Source of the DNA: JBFISM01 sp041608535
Lineage (GTDB): Bacteria > Actinomycetota > Acidimicrobiia > Spongiisociales > UBA5794
Direction of reading: 5' to 3'
Length of the DNA: 20,873 bases
Assembly (NCBI GenBank): GCA_041608535.1
Contig: JBFISM010000057.1
Location: 1 to 20,873 of the forward strand
The position numbers and the translations under genes are program-made. The notes below the pieces were generated by a model. That model saw only the letters and a list, made by a program, of their open reading frames with translations, ran no database searches and was not told the origin of the DNA. Position 1 is the first letter of the stretch; every line of letters begins with the position of its first letter. Of this stretch, positions 8,143 through 14,189 are shown piece by piece.

Positions 8143-8166
8143 GCAGGTGCAGCATATTGCACCTGC
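8143..8166. promoter_or_regulatory. Perfect 9-bp inverted repeat over the -10 box of the enolase-superfamily gene (putative operator)
   Basis: The arms GCAGGTGCA (8143-8151) and TGCACCTGC (8158-8166) are exact reverse complements around a 6-bp centre. On the minus strand a TATGCT hexamer (8156 to 8151) fits TAnnnT and lies within the palindrome. Transcription from it would begin about 30 bases before ATG 8112. A regulator bound here would block RNA polymerase. The regulator is not encoded in this window. Confidence 0.5.
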
Positions 8167-8250
8167 CGTCGAGACACTCGGGCCGGGTCGAAGCATGAGG
8201 CGTCGACATCGGCCATGTCGTCCGTTGGCCGTGATCGCAACCCGGGCCGA

Positions 8251-8278
8251 TGGACTACGTCGATTCGTCCGGTAGAGT
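8251..8278 (+). promoter_or_regulatory. Putative promoter of the sulfotransferase gene
   Basis: TGGACT (8251-8256) and TAGAGT (8273-8278) are separated by 16 bp and resemble a housekeeping -35/-10 pair. Transcription would start near 8285, leaving a short leader with the ribosome site AAGGGGAGG just before ATG 8307. An inverted repeat, ACGTCGA (8257-8263) and TCGACGT (8278-8284), brackets the spacer and -10 box and could be an operator. Confidence 0.45.
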
Positions 8279-8306
8279 CGACGTGGTCAGGGGGAAGGGG
8301 AGGCAC

Positions 8307-9251
8307 ATGACGCGTCGTCACTCGCGGCACGACCCACACAGGGTGAGGACCGGCGGTCGAGGCACCATCTGGAACAAGGGGCCGCTGGCCTATATCCCGA
8401 ACGGTTACGTCCGTCGACCGCTCAAGGCGGCGCGGGCTGCCATCTCGGTCCCGTCCATGGCGTTGCGAGCACGGAATGGTGGTGTCGCCGACGCGCGCCT
8501 TCCGGACTTTCTGGGGATCGGTGCGGCGCGCGCGGGGACCACGTGGCTCCACTTCAACCTTGCGGCTCATCCCGAGATCACGATGCCGGTCACGAAAGAG
8601 CAACGCTTCTGGAACGCCAACCTGAGCCGCGGCGTGAACGCATACAGCCGTGCGTTTGCACATGCTCCCCAGGATCACCGCGTCGGTGAGATCACGCCGG
8701 CCTACGGCATCATGGATGCATGGCGGGTCAGACTCATGGCCCAGGTGATGCCGAACGTGCGGCTCGTGCACCTGATGCGCAATCCGGTGGAACGGGCGTG
8801 GTCCCATCTCGCCATGTGGGCACGCAACCGCAACTTGTCACCGAGCGATCTGTCTCACGAGCAGATCGTGGAGGTGCTGACTTCGGAGCCTTGCACCTTG
8901 AACGGGATGTACTCGGACGTGCACCGCACTTTCTCCGAAGCCTTCAGCCGAGAGCAGCTCTTCGTTGGCTTTTACGAGGATCTCCAGGAGCGACCTCACG
9001 AGCTCCTCGAGGAGATCTTCGCCCACATCGGTGTGTCGACAGGCATCGATTGGGATGAGCTGCCGCTGGAGCGCAGATTCAATTCCGGTCTTGGAATCGA
9101 GGATCAGGACCGGACGAGCTCCGACACCATGCCGGACGAGTACCGCGCACTGCTCTCCACACGCTACGAGATGGAGCTGCGTCAGCTCGCCCAGACATTC
9201 CGGGGGCCGGCGGAGCGGTGGGCGGAGGAGGCCGTGGCGTTCACCCGCTGA
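8307..9251 (+). CDS. PAPS-dependent sulfotransferase family protein
   Basis: This 314-residue protein has the two PAPS-binding signatures of sulfotransferases: the 5'-phosphosulfate loop GIGAARAGTTW (about 71-80) and the 3'-phosphate motif LMRNPVERAWSH (about 156-167, with R158 and S166). Later segments (FVGFYEDLQERPHELLEEIFAHIGV) match the bacterial and heparan-type sulfotransferase domain. It would transfer sulfate from PAPS to a hydroxyl or amine; the acceptor cannot be told. The N-terminal 60 residues are basic and do not form an obvious signal peptide. ATG 8307 has a strong GGGGAGG site 4 bases upstream. It is divergent from the enolase-superfamily operon. No PAPS-synthesis genes are nearby, so it draws on a general PAPS pool. 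Confidence 0.85.
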   Translation: MTRRHSRHDPHRVRTGGRGTIWNKGPLAYIPNGYVRRPLKAARAAISVPSMALRARNGGVADARLPDFLGIGAARAGTTWLHFNLAAHPEITMPVTKEQRFWNANLSRGVNAYSRAFAHAPQDHRVGEITPAYGIMDAWRVRLMAQVMPNVRLVHLMRNPVERAWSHLAMWARNRNLSPSDLSHEQIVEVLTSEPCTLNGMYSDVHRTFSEAFSREQLFVGFYEDLQERPHELLEEIFAHIGVSTGIDWDELPLERRFNSGLGIEDQDRTSSDTMPDEYRALLSTRYEMELRQLAQTFRGPAERWAEEAVAFTR

Positions 9252-9297
9252 CCGAGCGTCGCCCGGGGCGGAGCGGCGTCGCCAATTGCGGCTCCGA

Positions 9298-9303
9298 TAG
9301 GCT
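9298..9303 (+). promoter_or_regulatory. Putative -10 box for a leaderless upstream ORF and the third amidohydrolase
   Basis: TAGGCT fits TAnnnT and ends 7 bases before ATG 9311, a spacing typical of leaderless actinobacterial transcripts. No convincing -35 element is seen in the GC-rich stretch upstream. Confidence 0.4.
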
Positions 9304-9310
9304 CGGAGTG

Positions 9311-9337
9311 ATGGCGGCAGGAGCAAACGAGTCGTGA
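9311..9337 (+). CDS. Probable 8-codon leaderless upstream ORF overlapping the amidohydrolase start
   Basis: ATG 9311 opens an 8-codon frame (MAAGANES) ending at TGA 9335-9337, which overlaps the GTG start (9334) of the third amidohydrolase as GTGA. The amidohydrolase's ribosome site, AGGAG at 9319-9323, lies inside this small frame. Ribosomes starting at the leaderless ATG would therefore cross the site and could terminate and reinitiate at the GTG. Short leaderless ORFs with this layout are known in mycobacteria. Nothing here shows the peptide itself has a function. Confidence 0.4.
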   Translation: MAAGANES

Positions 9338-10341
9338 CCCACCCGGTGGTCGACGTCCACGCCCACGCCCTGCTCCCGGATGCCCTCGATGCCATGGCGC
9401 AGGAGCACCCGGAGTTCGGGCCAACCCTCATGCAGGAGCCCGACGCCGGGTATCTGCAGTATCCCGGTCGGGAGAGGCTCGGTCCGTTGTATCCCGGGAT
9501 CTTCGATCCCGAGGTCCGGCTGACGGACATGGATCGCATGCGGGTCGATCGTCAGATCATCGCCATCCCTCCCCCGCAGTACCACTATCACGTCCCCGGC
9601 GCGGTGGGAGTGCGGTTTGCGCAGCTCCAAAACGACGGCCTCATCGCCCTTCACGACAGGGCCCCCGATCGCTTTCACGTCTTCGGCACGCTCCCGCTCC
9701 AGGACGTGACCGCATCCGTCGCCGAGATCGACCGTATTGCTAGTCATCGCTGCGTCCGTGGTGTGCAACTCGGCACCAACGTCAACCAGATGGATCTGGA
9801 CGATCCGTCGCTCGACCCGATTTGGGAGCGGCTCGAACATCACGACCTTCCGGCGTGGTTCCACGGCGATCAGCGCAGCATCGCGGGCGCGGGTCGATTG
9901 AACCGGTACTACCTGCAGAACCTCATTGGTCTGCCGCTGGAGACGACGATCGCCATGGCATCGCTCATCTTCGGAGGGGTGATGGATCGTCATCCCCACC
10001 TTCGTTTCGGATGGGTCCACGGCGGCGGCTTTGCTCCGTATCAGCTCGGTCGCTGGGATCACGGGTGGGGGCAGCGCACGGAACCCAAGGTGGTGACGCG
10101 GGACGACCCGCCGAGCCACTACTTCGCCCGCTTCTTCATCGATTCACTCACCCACGATGCGGTCTCGCTCCAGCTGCTCGGCGAACGCATGGGCTGGGAC
10201 CACGTGGTGCTCGGCAGCGACTATCCCTTCGACATGGGCCCCGCGGATCCAGTCGCCGGTGTCGAGGCCGTCGCCATGAGCGACGCCGACCGTACCGCCG
10301 TGCTGTCGACGAATTGTGAGCGATTCCTGAGGTCGTTCTGA
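9334..10341 (+). CDS. Amidohydrolase-2 family protein (ACMSD-like), paralogue 3
   Basis: This 335-residue protein is collinear with paralogue 2: H9-x-H11 (VVDVHAH), H177 (AWFHGDQ), H229 (WVHGGG) and D296 (LGSDYPFDMG). One difference is that the usual His-Pro at the third ligand is His-Gly; the histidine itself is kept. It starts with GTG 9334, with AGGAG 10 bases upstream inside a small upstream ORF. It ends 3 bases before a 45-bp palindromic repeat, after which a Gfo/Idh gene begins. The family chemistry is hydrolysis or decarboxylation at a metal centre. The substrate is not known but may be related to that of the two paralogues in the first operon. Confidence 0.9.
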   Translation: MTHPVVDVHAHALLPDALDAMAQEHPEFGPTLMQEPDAGYLQYPGRERLGPLYPGIFDPEVRLTDMDRMRVDRQIIAIPPPQYHYHVPGAVGVRFAQLQNDGLIALHDRAPDRFHVFGTLPLQDVTASVAEIDRIASHRCVRGVQLGTNVNQMDLDDPSLDPIWERLEHHDLPAWFHGDQRSIAGAGRLNRYYLQNLIGLPLETTIAMASLIFGGVMDRHPHLRFGWVHGGGFAPYQLGRWDHGWGQRTEPKVVTRDDPPSHYFARFFIDSLTHDAVSLQLLGERMGWDHVVLGSDYPFDMGPADPVAGVEAVAMSDADRTAVLSTNCERFLRSF

Positions 10342-10344
10342 TGT

Positions 10345-10389
10345 CGAGTGTGCTTACGCGCCGCGTAATCGATGTTCCAAGCACACTCG
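10345..10389 (-). repeat. 45-bp near-palindromic dispersed repeat, copy 1
   Basis: Perfect 11-bp arms CGAGTGTGCTT (10345-10355) and AAGCACACTCG (10379-10389) enclose a 23-bp centre. The centre overlaps a second perfect hairpin, TTACGC-GCC-GCGTAA (10354-10368). The reverse complement matches copy 2 (17324-17368) at 41 of 45 positions. It begins 3 bases after the amidohydrolase stop and ends 7 bases before the next ATG. No T-run follows it, so it is not a canonical intrinsic terminator. It resembles REP or small non-autonomous palindromic elements. Confidence 0.85.
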
Positions 10390-10396
10390 TCGGCTC

Positions 10397-11467
10397 ATGA
10401 CCCTCCGGATCGCTCAGGTTGGGCTCGGCCGGTGGGCTCGGGCTCACGCCGCGGCGGCGCAACGGAGTGAACGAGTCGAGATCGTGACGTGTTTCAGTCG
10501 CGATCGGGAGCGGCGAGAAGCGTTTGCTCGGGAGTGGTCGATACCGCGTGCCGCCCCGTCGTTCGAAGACGTGCTCGCTGATCCGGGCGTCGACGCCGTC
10601 ATCGTGTCCACCCCGAACGATCTCCACGTGGAGATGACGCTCGCTGCGATGGGAGCGGGCAAAGCGGTGCTCGTCGACAAACCGGTGGCGACGAACGTTG
10701 CGCAAGGACTACCCGTGCTGCGGGCGCTGGATGGTGCTGCGACGGTGGGGGTGGCGCACCACGCTCGCCGGCTCGGAGGACATCGGGCGATGCAACATTG
10801 GTGTGACTCCGGAGAGGCCGGTGCCATCCGGGTGATCCACGCAACGTTCTCCAATCCGCGCGGCGTGCTCATGGCGCCGGATGCGTGGCACCGCACCGCA
10901 GCCGGCGCCGAGGCCGGGGTGCTCATTCAGGTCGGTATCCACCAGATCGACAACGTCCTGGCGCTCGTGGGTCCGGCGCTCACGGTGAGCGCCCGATTCG
11001 AGTACGGCGAGCTCGGGCCGGCGATGCCGGTGACGGCCATGGTGACGATGTCGCATACGGGGGGCGCCCTGTCTGCGGTGTCATCGAGTTGGACCACGCC
11101 GAGCCACTATCGCTTCGACGTGGAAGCAACGGGCGGGAACATGGAGTTCCGGCTCGATCACGGTCATTGGACCAGCGGCAACGTCGATGCCCACGGCGAA
11201 CTGGTCCTCGAGCCGGCCGGCGGTGAGCGTGCCCTGTACGCAGTGGAGCCGGGCGACCCGCTGCGTGACGAGTTGGACGACCTGGCGGCTGCGGTGAGTG
11301 AGCCACGGCCGTACGTCCCGGGCGTCGTCGACGGGTTGCGAGCCATGGCGGTGGTGGAGGCGGCGGTGAGGTCGGGCGCCGGAGGCGGCGCAGCGCTGGA
11401 CGTTCCGAGCGTGCTCGATGCAGCCGGTGCCACTCCGGCCGAGATCGCGATACTCCAGGGACAGTGA
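10397..11467 (+). CDS. Gfo/Idh/MocA family NAD(P)-dependent oxidoreductase (2)
   Basis: This 356-residue protein has the Rossmann motif IAQVGLGRWARAHA and the C-terminal VGIHQIDN (H182, D185). The family EKP lysine motif is here DKP (94-96), a conservative change that keeps the lysine. It shares the stretch TCF.R..ERREAFA and a similar layout with oxidoreductase 1 (6038-7012). ATG 10397 has no ribosome site, because only 7 bases separate it from the palindromic repeat; expression may depend on read-through from the amidohydrolase gene or on structure in the repeat. Its stop overlaps the GTG start of a GNAT gene. Family members act on polyols, sugars or dihydrodiols; no substrate can be given. 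Confidence 0.9.
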   Translation: MTLRIAQVGLGRWARAHAAAAQRSERVEIVTCFSRDRERREAFAREWSIPRAAPSFEDVLADPGVDAVIVSTPNDLHVEMTLAAMGAGKAVLVDKPVATNVAQGLPVLRALDGAATVGVAHHARRLGGHRAMQHWCDSGEAGAIRVIHATFSNPRGVLMAPDAWHRTAAGAEAGVLIQVGIHQIDNVLALVGPALTVSARFEYGELGPAMPVTAMVTMSHTGGALSAVSSSWTTPSHYRFDVEATGGNMEFRLDHGHWTSGNVDAHGELVLEPAGGERALYAVEPGDPLRDELDDLAAAVSEPRPYVPGVVDGLRAMAVVEAAVRSGAGGGAALDVPSVLDAAGATPAEIAILQGQ

Positions 11468-11964
11468 GCGAGTGGACGATCCGGTCCTATCACCCGGACG
11501 ATGAGGACGACCTCGTCGGGGTGTGGCTTGCGGCGACGATCCCGGGGCAGGCCTTTCTTCCCGAGGCCTTCTGGCGGGGGCAGGAAGACGATGTGCGTGG
11601 CGAGCTCCTCCCCAACGCCGAGACCTGGGTAGTGGACGACGACGGCCGTCTCGCCGCGTTCGTCGCCCTCATCGGAGACCTCATCGGCGGTCTCTTCACG
11701 CACCCCGAGTACCAAGGGCGGGGGATGGGTCGAGCGCTCGTCGAGCACGCCGCGGCGCGCCGCGATCCCGTCTACGTCGAAGTGTTCGCCGCCAACTCGG
11801 TCGCGCTGGCGTTCTACCGCAACCGGGGATTCGAGGATCACGAGAGCCACGCCGATCCCGATACGGGCCTCACGCTGCTGCATCTCGTGCGGCGATCGCA
11901 TTTGACGGGTCTCACCCCCCGACGAGACCCGCCACGAGCAGACCGAACCCGCCGACGGCGATGA
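11464..11964 (+). CDS. GNAT family N-acetyltransferase
   Basis: This 166-residue protein has the acetyl-CoA-binding motif A, LFTHPEYQGRGMGRALVEHA (Q-x-x-G-x-G type), followed by YVEVFAANSVALAFYRNRGFED, the typical motif B of GNAT enzymes. It acetylates an amine whose identity is unknown. It begins with GTG overlapping the oxidoreductase stop (GTGA), indicating co-translation. Its last 17 or so codons overlap the 3' end of a convergent membrane-protein gene by 53 bp and encode a basic, Pro/Arg-rich tail that is probably not part of the fold. Confidence 0.85.
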   Translation: MSEWTIRSYHPDDEDDLVGVWLAATIPGQAFLPEAFWRGQEDDVRGELLPNAETWVVDDDGRLAAFVALIGDLIGGLFTHPEYQGRGMGRALVEHAAARRDPVYVEVFAANSVALAFYRNRGFEDHESHADPDTGLTLLHLVRRSHLTGLTPRRDPPRADRTRRRR

Positions 11965-12535
11965 GGGCAGCCGCAACCACGATGCGTCGCAGTCGCCCGC
12001 CTTCCGTCGCGATTGCCGTCGCCGGGGACACACACACGGAGAACCCCCAAGCCTCGAGGGTGATCATCGGCAGATACCACACGACGGCCACCACCATCGC
12101 CGATCCCGACATTCGCCAGTTGTCGGCGAAGACTCCTTGGAGCACCGGCACCTGGATGAGGGCCGCAGGAACCAGGAGGAGACGCAGCAGCCGGTAACGC
12201 CACTGCCCGAATGCGACGGCCCCGAGTATCACCGATGGCCACATCACCGCTCCGCCGGCCCCGAGCAGCATCAAGCTCAGCGCCGACAGGCGCCACCAGC
12301 CGGCGCCCCCCACGCTTCGTCGCCAGTGTGCCAGTCCGAGCAAGGTGCCGACGATGACGCTGCCGGCGAGGATGAACAGCGTGCCCGACCACGTGAACTC
12401 GGGGTGGGGCGAGATGAAGCGCATCCACACCCGCATCGCCGCTCCCCACATCAGCCCGATCGCCGCCCCGCCGGCGATGGGGTGTCTCCGTAACACGTCC
12501 TCCACGGCTCGCCTTGCCACCGTCCCCAAGATCAT
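11912..12535 (-). CDS. Multi-spanning membrane protein of unknown function
   Basis: This 207-residue protein has about six hydrophobic segments, including IAGGAAIGLMWGAAMRV, TLFILAGSVIVGTLLGL, LSLMLLGAGGAVMWPSVIL, LLRLLLVPAALIQVPVL, MVVAVVWYLPMITLEAWGF and a final IVVAAALIAVGGFGLLVAGL. I do not recognise the family. Start: ATG 12535 is chosen over an upstream ATG at 12565 because GGAGG (12542-12546) lies 6 bases before it. It is divergent from the DUF4173-like gene across about 130 bp, and its 3' end overlaps the GNAT gene by 53 bp. Its role is unknown. Confidence 0.7.
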   Translation of the reverse strand: MILGTVARRAVEDVLRRHPIAGGAAIGLMWGAAMRVWMRFISPHPEFTWSGTLFILAGSVIVGTLLGLAHWRRSVGGAGWWRLSALSLMLLGAGGAVMWPSVILGAVAFGQWRYRLLRLLLVPAALIQVPVLQGVFADNWRMSGSAMVVAVVWYLPMITLEAWGFSVCVSPATAIATEGGRLRRIVVAAALIAVGGFGLLVAGLVGG

Positions 12536-12653
12536 GACCCGCCTCCACTCGCAACACTCATCCATACAGACGAGCGAGCAGCACAATCCGGTGACAAGCC
12601 GGTGCGTGGGGAACCCTCGTCGCCGCAGCGACGTTCATGGGCCTAGCGCGTAC

Positions 12654-12658
12654 GGAGG
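12654..12658 (+). promoter_or_regulatory. Ribosome binding site that fixes a TTG start
   Basis: A perfect GGAGG lies 7 bases before TTG 12666 and in front of no other start codon in any frame at a workable distance. It supports TTG as the start of the DUF4173-like membrane protein rather than the internal ATG at 12747. Confidence 0.6.
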
Positions 12659-12665
12659 ATCACGC

Positions 12666-14162
12666 TTGGCCGGCCGATTCGATCTGCAGGGAGATGGTGC
12701 GCCACCCGTGGTCCGTCCTCGTGGGCTTGCCTTGGGTGGCGCGGTCATGATCGGGCTGGCGTTCGATGTGCTGGCCTTGCGTACCTCAGCGGGTTCCGGG
12801 CTGGCTCTCGGGATCATGTGCATCGCGGCAGCGATCGGCGCCGCAGCCCTCCGGCATGGCGATTCAGGAGCACGCCTGGCGGCGGCCGCGGCGCTGCTGT
12901 TCGCCGGGATGCTCGGTGTGCGCTCTTCGGAAGCGCTGCTCGTGATCAACCTCGTTGCCGTCGCCGGGCTGTGCGCCGTTGTCGTCGTCACCTACGCGAA
13001 GCCGATGATGGATTGGCGTTTGGGTTCGTTGTTCCACGCGGCTGCAATCGCCGGGGGTCGGATCTGCGGAGAGGCAGCGCGTCTGGTGCACGGCAACGTC
13101 GCAACATCCTCGATGCGCACCAAGCTCCGCAGGTGGCGACCCGCCCTCGTCGGAGGCGTGCTGGCCGCACCACTGCTCGTCGTCTTCCTCGGGCTGTTCA
13201 TGTCCGCCGACGCGGTGTTCGCCGACTACGTCATCGCCTCCGTCTCGTGGCAACCGGATCTCGGTGGCGAGCTGGGGCATGCCGTGGCAGTGGTGATCGT
13301 GGCCGGCTTGCTGCTCGGACTGCGGATGCTGCGGTTGCGGCACACCGTGATTGGCGACCCGCCGGGATGGCCGGTCCTCGCCATGCCCGAAACGACTGCG
13401 ATCACGGTGCTGGCGCTCGTCGACGGGCTGTTTGCCTTGTTCGTGATCGTTCAAGTCACGTACCTGTTCGGAGGCGCCGACACCCTCGCGAGATCGGGTC
13501 TCACCTATGCGGAGTACGCCCGGCGCGGTTTCTTCGAGCTCGTCGTCGTCGCAGCTCTCGTGCTCGCCTTGCTGCTCGTCGTCGATTGGCTGGCGCAACG
13601 TCGCCCGCAGCGGTCTCGACTGCTCGATGTGCTCTCGATCGTGCTCATCGCACTGACCATGGTCGTGGTGGTCTCTGCCGTCCGGCGCATGCTGCTGTAC
13701 GTGGATGCTTTCGGGCTGACCGAGCTGCGCTTCTACACGACAGCTTGGATGGGATGGCTGACTCTCGTGCTCGTGCTGTACCTGTTCACTGTCTTGCGCA
13801 GCGACCGAGCCCGCTTTGGCGCGGGTGTCGTCGCCGTCTCCGTAGTGGTCGTGGCGGCGCTCAACGTGGTGAATCCAGATGAGGTGATCGCAACCGTCAA
13901 CGTAGACCGTCACCTCGTCGACTCGCGGGCGCTCGATGCGGAATATGCGGCCGCGCTCGGTGCAGATGCGGTGCCGGCTTTGCTGGCTTCGCCCGACGCA
14001 CTGCGGCGATGTGATCTCGTTGCGGGACTGGAGGAGCTGCGGAGCGAGCTGGCCGAGACGGCCGCAGCGGAAGGGTGGCGAGCCACGACGCTGGCCGATC
14101 GCACTGGATTCCGGCTGCTCACCGGTGAGGGGTTTCGAACGGCGACGGATCGGTGCGGGTGA
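12666..14162 (+). CDS. DUF4173-like polytopic membrane protein
   Basis: This 498-residue protein has about 11 hydrophobic helices between residues 20 and 400 and a soluble C-terminal tail of about 100 residues. Signature-like segments are TYAEYARRGFFELVVVAAL, FYTTAWMGWLTLVLVLYLFT and LNVVNPDEVIATVNVDR, which I associate with the DUF4173/DUF4153 group of uncharacterised inner-membrane proteins. A cytoplasmic loop near residues 140-158 is basic (MRTKLRRWR). The TTG start is chosen for its GGAGG site. The gene is divergent from another membrane-protein gene and convergent with the acyl-CoA synthetase gene 27 bp downstream. The function is unknown. Family assignment is from memory of motifs and is moderately sure. 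Confidence 0.78.
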   Translation: MAGRFDLQGDGAPPVVRPRGLALGGAVMIGLAFDVLALRTSAGSGLALGIMCIAAAIGAAALRHGDSGARLAAAAALLFAGMLGVRSSEALLVINLVAVAGLCAVVVVTYAKPMMDWRLGSLFHAAAIAGGRICGEAARLVHGNVATSSMRTKLRRWRPALVGGVLAAPLLVVFLGLFMSADAVFADYVIASVSWQPDLGGELGHAVAVVIVAGLLLGLRMLRLRHTVIGDPPGWPVLAMPETTAITVLALVDGLFALFVIVQVTYLFGGADTLARSGLTYAEYARRGFFELVVVAALVLALLLVVDWLAQRRPQRSRLLDVLSIVLIALTMVVVVSAVRRMLLYVDAFGLTELRFYTTAWMGWLTLVLVLYLFTVLRSDRARFGAGVVAVSVVVVAALNVVNPDEVIATVNVDRHLVDSRALDAEYAAALGADAVPALLASPDALRRCDLVAGLEELRSELAETAAAEGWRATTLADRTGFRLLTGEGFRTATDRCG

Positions 14163-14189
14163 CCGACGCCTTTCGCCACGCCACCAGCC

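Noticed and set aside
10345..10389. Reading copy 1 of the repeat as a simple intrinsic terminator
   Set aside because: The hairpin is long and symmetric but lacks a T-tract on either side, and a second copy exists elsewhere; it is better described as a dispersed palindromic repeat.
12593..12605. 13-bp sequence GACAAGCCGGTGC also present at 17395-17407, both in intergenic DNA
   Set aside because: A few 13-bp matches are expected by chance in a window of this size and base composition, and no symmetry or shared position relative to genes was found.
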